DNA of 64,000 nt from Flavobacterium lacisediminis (GTDB lineage Bacteria > Bacteroidota > Bacteroidia > Flavobacteriales > Flavobacteriaceae). A model generated the notes under the pieces. It had not been told where the DNA came from. It saw only the letters and a program-made list of their open reading frames with translations, and did no database searches. The stretch is from positions 124,001 to 188,000 of the forward strand of contig NZ_JAPCIO010000003.1 in assembly GCF_025909975.1 (NCBI RefSeq), in the 5' to 3' direction. A program made the position numbers and the translations under genes. This document shows, one piece after another, positions 1 to 7,611 of the stretch; position 1 is the stretch's first letter; every line of letters starts with the position of its first letter.

Positions 1-1
1 A

Positions 2-544
2 GAGTTTATCATTATTGTGAACGAAAGAGGAAAAATAAAAGAAATAAAAAACACAGAGAATTTATATAAAAACTTATTCGATGGCATTCCTCAAATAACG
101 GAAGAGCAAAAAAAAGAAATTGCTAAAACGTTTAAAGAAAGTTTTAATGACAAAACATTTAAAAATAATTTTGAAAATGGTTTTTATATGATCCCATCTG
201 AAGAAATAGCCTTACAAGAATCTTGGAAAAACATCTTTACCACAGAATTAGATGGCACCAAAATGAACTTGAAAAACACTTTTACTTTAACAAAATACAA
301 ACCCAACAAATACGCTATTATTAGTGGAAAATCTTTCATTACTGCCAAAATAAACAAAAACGAAAGTAAGGCTGATTTAAATGGTAAAATGACTTCAAAA
401 TACAAACTAAATCCTTTCAATGGCTGGATCAAAGAAGCGCTTATTACTCAAGAAATGAAAGGTATGATGGAAGTAATTCAAGACAATCAAAAAAAGAAAT
501 CACCTATTAAAATATACAACCGAATCATGATAAGCGGTTATTAA
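2..544 (+). CDS. C-terminal part of a DUF6263-like protein, cut by the left edge
   Basis: The reading frame is open to the left edge. Six codons precede the GTG at 17 without a stop, so the true start probably lies outside the window and the GTG is not convincing. About 180 residues are visible: charged and lysine-rich, with a beta-type second half and no membrane segment. The closing pattern, roughly 'GWIKEALITQEMKG' followed by a short strand and 'IYNRIMISG', recalls the end of DUF6263 proteins of Bacteroidota, which are usually exported and about 300 aa long. The family call is from memory of that pattern and is tentative. Function unknown. It is on the same strand as bshC, 75 nt upstream of it. 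Confidence 0.55.
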   Translation, partial: EFIIIVNERGKIKEIKNTENLYKNLFDGIPQITEEQKKEIAKTFKESFNDKTFKNNFENGFYMIPSEEIALQESWKNIFTTELDGTKMNLKNTFTLTKYKPNKYAIISGKSFITAKINKNESKADLNGKMTSKYKLNPFNGWIKEALITQEMKGMMEVIQDNQKKKSPIKIYNRIMISGY

Positions 545-619
545 CTAGTAATAAACTACTGTTAAAACCATACAATAAATAATGTAATTTAGTATTTTAG
601 CAAAAAAATAATTGCCAAA

Positions 620-2215
620 ATGCCAAACGACTGTATAACCTATCAAAATTCAGGATATTTTTCAAAATTAATCATAGATTATTTAGACCAAAAGGCTGAA
701 TTAAAACCGTTATACCATAGATTTCCAACTTTAGAAAACTTTCAACTTCAAATAGAAGAAAAAAGTAAAAACTTCCCGATTGAAAACCGTGAAATCTTAG
801 CAAAAGCATTAGTAAACCAATATCAAAATTTTGAGGTTTCTGATACTACTTCTAATAACATTGAACTTTTAAAAAGTTCAGATACTTTCACTATTACAAC
901 TGGTCACCAATTAAATTTATTTACTGGGCCATTGTATTTTTTGTATAAAATTATTTCGGTTATTAATTTAACTAAAGAATTAAAGAATACTTACCCAGAA
1001 AACAATTTTGTTCCTATTTATTGGATGGCAACAGAAGATCACGATTTTGATGAAATCAATTACTTTAATTTTAAAAACAAAAAAATCCAATGGAAAAAAG
1101 AAAGTAATGGACCTGTTGGAAGATTGAATACATCTGGATTGGATGAAATATTTGAAACTTTTTCAAACGAATTAGGTTTAGGTGATAACGCGAATTATCT
1201 TAAAGAATTATTTAGAAAATCATACTTAGAACATAAAAATCTGGCCGATGCTACTCGTTATTTAGCTAATGAATTATTCAAAAAAGATGGTTTGGTTATT
1301 ATTGATGGAGATGACTCTGAACTTAAGAAGCTATTTATACCTTTTGCTAAAAACGAATTAACACATCAAACTTCATTTAAAAAAGTTAATGAATCGCTTC
1401 CACTTTTAAAAGAATATAGTGTTCAAGTAAATCCGAGAGAGATAAATTTATTTTACATACAAGATAACTTAAGAGAACGCATTGTTTTTGAAAACGGAAA
1501 TTACAAAATCAACAATACTCTTTTATCTTTTTCCGAAAGTGAAATACTAACTGAACTCGATAAAAATCCAGAAAATTTTAGTCCAAATGTAATTTTACGT
1601 CCTTTATATCAAGAAGTGATTTTACCTAATCTTTGTTATATCGGTGGCGGAGGTGAATTAGCTTATTGGCTAGAATTAAAATCTAACTTTGATGCTAATC
1701 AAATTACATTTCCTATTTTATTATTAAGAAATTCTGTTTTAATTGTAACTGAAAAGCAAGTTGAAAAATTAGAAAAATTAGACCTTAATTGGGCAGATAT
1801 CTTTCAAAGCCAACAAATATTAGTAAATGAAAAAACAAAAGCAATTTCTGATTTTACTATTGATTTTAGTAAACAAAAAGAATTTCTAAAAAATCAATTT
1901 AAAGAATTATATGAAATAGCTGCTAAAACAGATAAGTCGTTTTTAGGTGCTGTAAAAGCTCAAGAAATTAAACAATTAAAAGGCCTTGACAATCTAGAAA
2001 AAAAACTTCTGAAAGCAGAAAAAAGAATTCATAGCGAAAAACTACATCGAATTATTAAAATTCAAAACGAACTATTTCCTAATCAAACATTACAAGAAAG
2101 AAAATCAAATTTCGCGGATTTTTATAATGAAATAGTTAATTTAGAAGCTTTTTTCTTACGTTTAAAAAACCAATTACACCCTTTACAACAAAATTTCTCT
2201 ATTGTTATTATTTAA
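620..2215 (+). CDS. bshC: Bacillithiol biosynthesis cysteine-adding enzyme BshC
   Basis: This enzyme joins cysteine to glucosaminyl-malate in the last step of making bacillithiol, the low-molecular-weight thiol used in place of glutathione by many Firmicutes and Bacteroidota. The 531-aa length fits the family. Visible family motifs are TGHQLNLFTGP at about residues 94-104 and YWMATEDHDFDE at about 134-145, in the nucleotide-binding-like core. A lysine/glutamate-rich coiled coil lies near residues 430-490. The ATG at 620 is the first good start after an upstream AT-rich gap. The other two bacillithiol genes (bshA, bshB) are not in the window, which is usual in this phylum. The gene stands alone in front of the FGE-fold gene. 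Confidence 0.95.
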   Translation: MPNDCITYQNSGYFSKLIIDYLDQKAELKPLYHRFPTLENFQLQIEEKSKNFPIENREILAKALVNQYQNFEVSDTTSNNIELLKSSDTFTITTGHQLNLFTGPLYFLYKIISVINLTKELKNTYPENNFVPIYWMATEDHDFDEINYFNFKNKKIQWKKESNGPVGRLNTSGLDEIFETFSNELGLGDNANYLKELFRKSYLEHKNLADATRYLANELFKKDGLVIIDGDDSELKKLFIPFAKNELTHQTSFKKVNESLPLLKEYSVQVNPREINLFYIQDNLRERIVFENGNYKINNTLLSFSESEILTELDKNPENFSPNVILRPLYQEVILPNLCYIGGGGELAYWLELKSNFDANQITFPILLLRNSVLIVTEKQVEKLEKLDLNWADIFQSQQILVNEKTKAISDFTIDFSKQKEFLKNQFKELYEIAAKTDKSFLGAVKAQEIKQLKGLDNLEKKLLKAEKRIHSEKLHRIIKIQNELFPNQTLQERKSNFADFYNEIVNLEAFFLRLKNQLHPLQQNFSIVII

Positions 2216-2313
2216 AAATATCGATGAAATACTTTTTTATTCGATAAAAAACAATATATTTATTTTTTTAACAATAAATCAAGGAAAAAATTCAATAATA
2301 TAACATTTTTGCC

Positions 2314-2341
2314 TTGCAATGTTATATTATTATTATATTTG
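2314..2341 (+). promoter_or_regulatory. Flavobacterial-type promoter of the FGE-fold gene
   Basis: TTG at 2314-2316, a 17-nt spacer and TATATTTG at 2334-2341 match the Bacteroidota -33/-7 consensus TTG...TAnnTTTG. The -7 box lies downstream of an in-frame ATG at 2319, so that ATG cannot be translated from this transcript. The start is therefore the ATG at 2367. Confidence 0.75.
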
Positions 2342-2366
2342 CACACCTAAATTAATAACAAAACTC

Positions 2367-3194
2367 ATGAAAAAAATTACGTTTTATTCTACATTATTAA
2401 TTACCCTTTTATCATTATTTGCATTCAAAAATAGTCTTGTTGACATTGACTTAATCAAAATTCAGGGAGGAACTTTTAAAATGGGTTCAAAAGATTCTGA
2501 TGGTTTAGCTGATGTAGATGAGCAAAAAGAACACACTGTAAATTTAAACACATTTGAAATTAGTAAATTTGAAGTAACGGTTTGGGAATGGAAACAATTC
2601 ATTAAAGCTAATAAAATGAAAATGCCAGAAAAACCAACTTGGGGATGGCAAGATAATTACCCTGTAAATGGTATAACTTGGAACGAAGCAATTGCTTACT
2701 GTAACTGGTTAAGTAAAAAAGAAAAATTACAACCTGCTTATACTAAAAAAGGACCAAATTTTGTTTGTAACTTCAAAGCTAACGGATATAGATTACCAAC
2801 CGAAGCTGAATGGGAATTTGCGGCTAAAGGCGGAACAGCTTCAAAATCATTCAAATACAGTGGAAGTAACAATTTAGATGATGTTGCTTGGCATAAAGGT
2901 AACAGCAAAGGAACTCCACATACAGTAGGAACTAAATTACCAAACGAATTAGGAATTTATGACATGAGTGGAAACGTTTGGGAATGGTGTTGGGATTGGT
3001 ACAATAAAGATTTCTATAAACTAGAAAAAGGTGACAACCCAAAAGGACCTGAAATGGGAGAAAGAAGAAGTGTAAGAGGAGGTTCATGGGATAGTCAACA
3101 AAATTACGTTAGACCTGCAAATAGAATTTCTACTGAACCTAATAAAACTCATGAGTTCTATGGTTTTAGAGTTGCTAGAACTATTGTGAAATAA
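2367..3194 (+). CDS. Exported formylglycine-generating-enzyme-fold protein (SUMF1 domain), probably not catalytic
   Basis: The 275-aa protein begins with an N-terminal signal or anchor segment (residues 4-20), followed by one FGE/SUMF1 domain. Visible hallmarks are 'GGTFKMGS' near 35, 'YRLPTEAEWEFAA' near 140, 'GIYDMSGNVWEWCWDWY' near 194 and 'SVRGGSW' near 230. In true formylglycine-generating enzymes the stretch after RGGS carries the active-site cysteines. Here it reads WDSQQNYVRPANR and has none, so sulfatase activation is unlikely. In Bacteroidota this fold also serves structural roles, for example the gliding proteins GldJ and GldK. The start at 2367 is chosen because the promoter lies between it and an upstream ATG. 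It is a monocistronic unit before ndk. Confidence 0.85.
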   Translation: MKKITFYSTLLITLLSLFAFKNSLVDIDLIKIQGGTFKMGSKDSDGLADVDEQKEHTVNLNTFEISKFEVTVWEWKQFIKANKMKMPEKPTWGWQDNYPVNGITWNEAIAYCNWLSKKEKLQPAYTKKGPNFVCNFKANGYRLPTEAEWEFAAKGGTASKSFKYSGSNNLDDVAWHKGNSKGTPHTVGTKLPNELGIYDMSGNVWEWCWDWYNKDFYKLEKGDNPKGPEMGERRSVRGGSWDSQQNYVRPANRISTEPNKTHEFYGFRVARTIVK

Positions 3195-3207
3195 TTTTAA
3201 AACAACC

Positions 3208-3237
3208 TTGCAAAACCTATTAATAATAGTACCTTTG
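3208..3237 (+). promoter_or_regulatory. Promoter of ndk
   Basis: TTG at 3208-3210, a 19-nt spacer and TACCTTTG at 3230-3237 form an essentially ideal flavobacterial promoter, 16 nt before the ndk ATG. The resulting leader is only a few nucleotides long and has no Shine-Dalgarno sequence. Confidence 0.8.
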
Positions 3238-3253
3238 CAAAAAATTTAAAAAA

Positions 3254-3673
3254 ATGGCAACAAACAGAACTTTTACAATGATTAAACCAGATGCTGTAGA
3301 AAACGGACATATTGGTGGTATCTTAAACATGATTACAGAAGGTGGTTTCAAAATTGTTTCTTTGAAATTAACTCAATTAACTATAGCTGATGCACAAGCT
3401 TTTTATGCTGTTCACGCTGCGAGACCATTTTTTGGCGAATTAGTTGAATTTATGACAAGAGGTCCAATTGTAGCTGCTATCTTAGAAAAAGATAACGCAG
3501 TTGAGGATTTCAGAACTTTAATTGGAGCTACAAATCCTGCTGATGCAGCTGAAGGAACTATCCGTAAAAAATATGCTACTTCTATTGGTGAAAATGCAGT
3601 TCACGGATCTGATTCTGATGAAAATGCAGCTATTGAAGGTGCTTTCCATTTTTCAGGAAGAGAGCAATTCTAA
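3254..3673 (+). CDS. ndk: Nucleoside diphosphate kinase
   Basis: The enzyme transfers the gamma-phosphate between nucleoside triphosphates and diphosphates in the cytoplasm through a phosphohistidine. At 139 aa it has the family's normal length. The N-terminal [10 protein letters not shown] motif and the catalytic histidine in NAVHGSDS (His117) are both present, and the conserved [13 protein letters not shown] region lies near residue 60. It has its own strong promoter and is followed at once by a symmetrical terminator shared with the converging DUF721 gene. Nothing is unusual. Confidence 0.98.
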   Translation: MATNRTFTMIKPDAVENGHIGGILNMITEGGFKIVSLKLTQLTIADAQAFYAVHAARPFFGELVEFMTRGPIVAAILEKDNAVEDFRTLIGATNPADAAEGTIRKKYATSIGENAVHGSDSDENAAIEGAFHFSGREQF

Positions 3674-3691
3674 TTTTTAGAATTATCATAT

Positions 3692-3727
3692 AAAAAAATC
3701 CCGATTCAATGAATCGGGATTTTTTTT
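3692..3727. terminator. Bidirectional terminator between ndk and the DUF721 gene
   Basis: A 10-bp perfect stem (3698-3707 with 3711-3720) with a 3-nt AAT loop is flanked by seven A on the left and seven T on the right, so it can end transcription from both sides. The T-run overlaps the last codons of the converging minus-strand gene. Confidence 0.9.
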
Positions 3728-4022
3728 ATCTAAGAACCAAATTTGTTACCAAATCTTTCCTTAATTCTTCATTTATCATTTTTATGATTTTGTCTTTTCC
3801 ATAACTTAATTCCTCTCGCAAAACAGCAGAAGACAAAGCTACATAAAGAGTAGAACCTTTTAATTGAATTTCCGTTGTATAATTATTCACACCATTTCCC
3901 ATTAAATTTTTCCAAGCATCCCGAACATTAACCACATCCATACCAGCTTCCAACTTATTTTGAGAAATAAATTGTTTCAACACATCTCCTATCGGACTTT
4001 CTTCATTGAATCGTTTTGCCAT
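3726..4022 (-). CDS. DUF721 (DciA-like) domain protein
   Basis: A 98-aa protein with the DUF721 pattern: an N-terminal helical 'IGDVLKQFISQNKLE' segment, a central tryptophan motif (VRDAWKNLMG) and a beta segment 'LYVALSSAVLREEL'. DUF721 proteins are related to DciA, the helicase operator widespread in bacteria that lack DnaC. In Bacteroidota the gene often sits near recF, which is not visible here. A role in replicative helicase loading is therefore a family-level inference. The gene ends inside the shared terminator and starts 3 nt after the stop of the upstream lipoprotein gene, so the two probably form one operon. Confidence 0.8.
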   Translation of the reverse strand: MAKRFNEESPIGDVLKQFISQNKLEAGMDVVNVRDAWKNLMGNGVNNYTTEIQLKGSTLYVALSSAVLREELSYGKDKIIKMINEELRKDLVTNLVLR

Positions 4023-4025
4023 AAC

Positions 4026-4442
4026 TTACTTTACAGAAAATTTAACCGGTCTTTTATAATGATATTCTAAATCTTGTTCGTTTTTAACAACTAATTTATC
4101 TTTTGTCAACTGGATAACATCTTCTTTCCAACTAGCATAAGTAGTTTTATACTGAATTGTAGCATCACCATCTTTAACAGCAATAACAATATCTTCCTGA
4201 ATATCATTAGTTAAATAAGTGCCGTCTAATTGAGGCATAACTTTTTTTCTAAAACCTTTATTGCCATCTATTTTAAAAAAATCGATAGTTTCATTTACTT
4301 TATATTCTTTCTTATCACCATCTGGAAGTTCCACTTTTTCAATTTCCCAATAGCCATTTAAATTCGAAATATCAGCATCCGTAATCTTCTGTTTACACGA
4401 AAGAACTGAGCCTAAAACAATTAAAAAAAGAATTTTCTTCAT
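4026..4442 (-). CDS. Small lipoprotein of unknown function
   Basis: A 138-aa protein with a lipoprotein signal peptide ending in the lipobox VLSC, acylated cysteine at about residue 16. The mature part is all-beta and charged, with 'NGYWEIEKVELPDG' near 29-42. That resembles the opening strand of lipocalin-like lipoproteins common in Flavobacteriia, but I cannot name a family with confidence. It is the first gene of a two-gene unit with the DUF721 protein, 3 nt apart, and is divergent from the serine hydrolase. The 108-bp gap between the divergent genes shows no clear TAnnTTTG box. Confidence 0.75.
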   Translation of the reverse strand: MKKILFLIVLGSVLSCKQKITDADISNLNGYWEIEKVELPDGDKKEYKVNETIDFFKIDGNKGFRKKVMPQLDGTYLTNDIQEDIVIAVKDGDATIQYKTTYASWKEDVIQLTKDKLVVKNEQDLEYHYKRPVKFSVK

Positions 4443-4550
4443 ACTATATTTACCAAATTAGACTATAAAATTACAATTAAAAATCATTTGAATTAAACTA
4501 TTCTGTATTTTTATTGTCTAACTTGAATAAGTTCTAAAAATAATATAGCT

Positions 4551-5612
4551 ATGAAAAAATTGTCATTACTTTTTATCCTGATTACTTCATTATGGAGTTG
4601 TAATTCAGATGATGGAAATTCATCAAACGAAGAAGCTATGTATTTTCCTCCCATTGGTTCTTCTGAATGGGAAACCAAAACAATAGCATCACTTGGATGG
4701 AATGAAACTCAAGTACAACCATTATTAGATTATTTAGAATTAAAGCACACAAAAAGCTTCATTATTCTTCATAATGGAAAAATTGTAATGGAAAACTATT
4801 TTAATGGACACACCGCAACTGAAACATGGTATTGGGCAAGTGCAGGAAAAACATTAACTACAGCCGTTACTGGAATTGCCGAACAAGAGGGCTTTTTAAA
4901 CATTAACAATAAAGTTTCAGATTATCTTGGAATTGGTTGGACAAGTGCTCCACTAGCTAAAGAAAATCTAATTACTAACAAACATCTTTTAACCATGACA
5001 TCTGGTTTAAATGATGCTTTAGGTGATAATGTTTCGCCATCCAATTTACAATATGTAGCTGATGCAGGAACTAGATGGGCATATCATAATGTATATGTAA
5101 AACTACAAGATGTAGTTGCAGAAGCAACTGGTCAAACGTGGTCAAACTATTTCAATACTAAATTGAGAGACAAAATAGGAATGACGGGGTTTTGGTTTCA
5201 AAGCGGTGAAAATAGAGTTTACAGAAGCAACACAAGAAGTATGGCAAGATTTGGGTTATTAGCTTTGAATTTAGGAAATTGGAATGGCAATCAAATTATT
5301 AATAATTCTTACTTCAGAAATTCAACATCGACATCTCAAAATTTAAATTTGGCTTATGGATATATGTGGTGGTTAAATGGGAAAAGCAGTTATCGATTAC
5401 CCCAAACTCAATTTCAATTTAATGGAACTTTAATACCTAGCGCTCCGAATGACATGTATTGTGCTCTAGGTAAAGATGATCAAAAAATATACGTTGTGCC
5501 AAGTAAAAAACTAGTCATTATAAGAATGGGAGACGCAGCAGATGGTAGTAATTTTGCCCTTTCAGATTTTGACGAAGTACTTTGGGAAAAAATAAGTGCT
5601 GTTATCAACTAA
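4551..5612 (+). CDS. Serine hydrolase lipoprotein, beta-lactamase / penicillin-binding-protein class C fold
   Basis: A 353-aa lipoprotein (lipobox SLWSC, Cys17) that would sit on the periplasmic face of a membrane. The class C fold motifs are present: SxxK as SAGK (Ser97, Lys100) and YxN as YHN (178-180). Substrates of such proteins vary (D-Ala peptides, esters, amides) and cannot be read from the sequence. A beta-lactam resistance role is not implied. It is a single-gene unit. The stop codon lies at the base of an 18-bp terminator hairpin, so the last codons are part of the stem. Confidence 0.88.
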   Translation: MKKLSLLFILITSLWSCNSDDGNSSNEEAMYFPPIGSSEWETKTIASLGWNETQVQPLLDYLELKHTKSFIILHNGKIVMENYFNGHTATETWYWASAGKTLTTAVTGIAEQEGFLNINNKVSDYLGIGWTSAPLAKENLITNKHLLTMTSGLNDALGDNVSPSNLQYVADAGTRWAYHNVYVKLQDVVAEATGQTWSNYFNTKLRDKIGMTGFWFQSGENRVYRSNTRSMARFGLLALNLGNWNGNQIINNSYFRNSTSTSQNLNLAYGYMWWLNGKSSYRLPQTQFQFNGTLIPSAPNDMYCALGKDDQKIYVVPSKKLVIIRMGDAADGSNFALSDFDEVLWEKISAVIN

Positions 5613-5627
5613 CAGCACTTATTTTTT
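5587..5627. terminator. Terminator built over the stop codon of the serine hydrolase gene
   Basis: An 18-bp perfect stem (5587-5604 with 5610-5627) has a 5-nt loop. The stop codon TAA at 5610-5612 begins the right arm. A-rich left and T-rich right ends allow use in both directions, serving also the converging 60-aa gene. Confidence 0.88.
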
Positions 5628-5808
5628 ATTTTTTTGCTTTCTTCTTACCGCTTGTAAACTTAATCAGCAAGTACATAAATATGGCAAAAGAAGCCAATCT
5701 TAATGTTAGAAATATAAAATCATAATCACTAAATGGAATGGCAACTAAAGCCATTATAACAGCTGCTAAAAACAACTGAACTGTTCTATATTTTAAAAGT
5801 TCTTTCAC
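5626..5808 (-). CDS. Small two-helix membrane protein of unknown function
   Basis: Sixty residues with two hydrophobic segments (about 10-25 and 30-52) and a basic tail ending KKKAKK, which suggests an inner-membrane protein with a cytosolic C terminus. It starts 10 nt after the ftsY stop on the same strand and is probably co-transcribed with it. No family recognised. Confidence 0.65.
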   Translation of the reverse strand: MKELLKYRTVQLFLAAVIMALVAIPFSDYDFIFLTLRLASFAIFMYLLIKFTSGKKKAKK

Positions 5809-5818
5809 AGTCTAAATC

Positions 5819-6799
5819 TTATTTAAAAAACGAATCCACAAATTCATATTTATTAAACACTTGTAAATCTTCGATTCCTTCTCCTACTCCGATGTATTTT
5901 ACTGGTATTTGAAATTGATCAGAAATTCCAATTACTACTCCACCCTTAGCAGTTCCGTCTAATTTTGTAACCGCTAAACAAGAAACTTCTGTAGCTGCAG
6001 TAAATTGCTTTGCTTGTTCAAAAGCATTTTGACCAGTAGAACCATCTAAGACCAAAAGTACATCATTTGGTGTATTCTCCACCACTTTTTGCATTACTTT
6101 TTTCACTTTAGAAAGTTCATTCATTAAACCAACTTTATTATGTAAACGACCTGCAGTATCGATAATTACAACATCAGCATTTTGAGCTACTGCACTCTGT
6201 AATGTATCAAAAGCTACAGATGCAGGATCACTTCCCATTTGTTGCTTAACGATTGGTACACCTACTCTATCTGCCCAAATTTGCAATTGATCTATTGCAG
6301 CTGCCCTAAAGGTATCCGCCGCACCAAGAACAACATTATAACCCGCTTTTTTAAACTGATACGCTAATTTACCTATAGTAGTAGTTTTTCCCACACCATT
6401 AACACCAACCACCATAATTACATAGGGTTTTGTATTAGCTGGTATTTCAAACTGAGTCGCTTCACCTGAATTAGTTTCCGATAATAAACCTGCAATTTCT
6501 TCTCTTAGAATTCCATTTAATTCATCTGTTCCTAAATATTTATCTCTTGAAACACGTTCTTCAATTCGTTCAATAATTTTCAATGTAGTATTTACTCCTA
6601 CATCAGAAGAAACTAAAATTTCTTCTAAATTATCTAAAACTTCTGCATCTACTTTCGATTTTCCAGCCACAGCTTTAGTAAGCTTAGAAAAAAACGATGT
6701 TTTAGATTTTTCTAAACCTTTATCTAAAGTTTGTTTTGCCTCTTCGCTGATAGCTTGTTCTTTCTTATCGGAAGAGAATATTTTTTTAAAAAAACTCAT
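5819..6799 (-). CDS. ftsY: Signal recognition particle receptor FtsY
   Basis: This is the SRP receptor GTPase that docks ribosome-nascent chain-SRP complexes at the membrane. The 326-aa protein has a short N-terminal region, so the acidic A domain is nearly absent, as in many Bacteroidota. The NG domain follows: P-loop GVNGVGKTT (132-140), DTAGR (214-218) and TKLD with the following GTAKGG (278-287). The start is clear: MSFFKKIF is amphipathic, fitting the membrane-targeting helix. It has its own promoter, packed inside the terminator of the upstream ribosomal-protein operon, and is followed by the small membrane protein gene. Confidence 0.97.
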   Translation of the reverse strand: MSFFKKIFSSDKKEQAISEEAKQTLDKGLEKSKTSFFSKLTKAVAGKSKVDAEVLDNLEEILVSSDVGVNTTLKIIERIEERVSRDKYLGTDELNGILREEIAGLLSETNSGEATQFEIPANTKPYVIMVVGVNGVGKTTTIGKLAYQFKKAGYNVVLGAADTFRAAAIDQLQIWADRVGVPIVKQQMGSDPASVAFDTLQSAVAQNADVVIIDTAGRLHNKVGLMNELSKVKKVMQKVVENTPNDVLLVLDGSTGQNAFEQAKQFTAATEVSCLAVTKLDGTAKGGVVIGISDQFQIPVKYIGVGEGIEDLQVFNKYEFVDSFFK

Positions 6800-6860
6800 A
6801 CTAAAATCAGGATTTAAGTTTTTACTGATAACCTATTTGGCTTCAAATCCATTTATAAGA

Positions 6861-6891
6861 CAAATGTAAAAATAAAAAAGCTACTTTCAAA
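6861..6891 (-). promoter_or_regulatory. ftsY promoter interlocked with the upstream terminator
   Basis: On the minus strand TTTG (6891-6888), a 19-nt spacer and TACATTTG (6868-6861) match the flavobacterial consensus. The -33 TTTG is the loop of the rpmB-rpmG-DUF4295 terminator hairpin, and the spacer contains that hairpin's second arm and its T-run. Confidence 0.72.
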
Positions 6892-6903
6892 CGAAAGTAG
6901 CTT
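6873..6903 (-). terminator. Terminator of the rpmB-rpmG-DUF4295 operon
   Basis: An 11-bp perfect stem (6903-6893 with 6888-6878) with a 4-nt loop is followed on the minus strand by TTTTTATTTTT. It lies between the DUF4295 stop and ftsY. Confidence 0.88.
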
Positions 6904-6924
6904 ATCTATATAGTGTAAAATGAA

Positions 6925-7077
6925 TTATTTCTTTTTCAAGAATTCATCAACTTCTTCTGGACTCATAACTGACTCAACGAAAGTATAAGCACCAGTTTTT
7001 GGAGACTTAACCATTTTGATAGCTTTAGTTAATCTTTTAGAAGCTGTTTGTAAAGTTGCTACGGTTTTCTTTGCCAT
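6925..7077 (-). CDS. DUF4295 family small basic protein
   Basis: This 50-codon gene encodes a peptide that begins MAKKTVATLQ and ends EFLKKK, with a basic core (SKRLTKAIKMVKSPKTG) and an acidic patch near the end. Such proteins are conserved in Bacteroidota directly after rpmG, matching DUF4295, and probably associate with the ribosome; that role is inferred from context. It begins 8 nt after the rpmG stop and is the last gene before the operon terminator. Confidence 0.9.
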   Translation of the reverse strand: MAKKTVATLQTASKRLTKAIKMVKSPKTGAYTFVESVMSPEEVDEFLKKK

Positions 7078-7085
7078 GACTTATC

Positions 7086-7268
7086 TTATTTAATTTCTTT
7101 ATGAACAGTTACTCTTTTTAAGATTGGATTAAATTTTTTAATCTCTAATCTATCTGGAGTGTTTTTTTTATTTTTTGTAGTAATGTAACGAGATGTTCCA
7201 GGAACTCCTGAAGTTTTGTGCTCTGTACATTCTAAAATAACTTGGATTCTATTACCTTTCTTTGCCAT
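7086..7268 (-). CDS. rpmG: 50S ribosomal protein L33
   Basis: A 60-aa protein with the L33 pattern: '[16 protein letters not shown]', then '[23 protein letters not shown]' and '[11 protein letters not shown]'. L33 sits near the ribosomal E site. Only one cysteine (in LECTEH) is present, so this is the zinc-free (C-minus) form. It lies between rpmB and the DUF4295 gene in one operon, with gaps of 21 and 8 nt. Confidence 0.97.
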
Positions 7269-7289
7269 TTTGATCTATTTTATTAAGGA

Positions 7290-7532
7290 TTAAACAGATT
7301 TTACAAATCCGTTTGCTTTTGCATTTTTCAATACAGCAGCAATTCCATTTTTATTAATCGTTTTTAAAGCAGCGGTTGAAATTTTCAACGTTACCCATCT
7401 ATCTTCTTCAGGAATATAAAAACGTTTTTTAACTAAGTTAACAGAGAATTTTCTCTTTGTTTTATTCATAGCGTGAGAAACATTGTTTCCTACCATCGCT
7501 CTTTTACCTGTAAGTTCACAAACTCTTGACAT
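7290..7532 (-). CDS. rpmB: 50S ribosomal protein L28
   Basis: An 80-aa protein beginning MSRVCELTGKRAMVGNNVSHAMNK, the typical L28 start with the CxxTGK motif, and containing 'RFYIPEEDRWVTLKISTAALKTINKNG'. L28 is a large-subunit protein needed late in assembly. It is the first gene of the rpmB-rpmG-DUF4295 operon, the standard Bacteroidota order. A promoter-like pair lies 39-69 nt upstream of its ATG. Confidence 0.98.
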   Translation of the reverse strand: MSRVCELTGKRAMVGNNVSHAMNKTKRKFSVNLVKKRFYIPEEDRWVTLKISTAALKTINKNGIAAVLKNAKANGFVKSV

Positions 7533-7570
7533 TATTTCTAATCTTTATTTCGTTATCTAAAATCAGGGTG

Positions 7571-7601
7571 CAAAGAAACAAAATCGATTTCATATACACA
7601 A
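7571..7601 (-). promoter_or_regulatory. Probable promoter of the ribosomal-protein operon
   Basis: On the minus strand TTG (7601-7599), a 20-nt spacer and TTTCTTTG (7578-7571) lie in the gap between cinA and rpmB. The second base of the -7 box departs from TAnnTTTG, so the assignment is moderate. Confidence 0.5.
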
Positions 7602-7611
7602 CTATCTTTTA

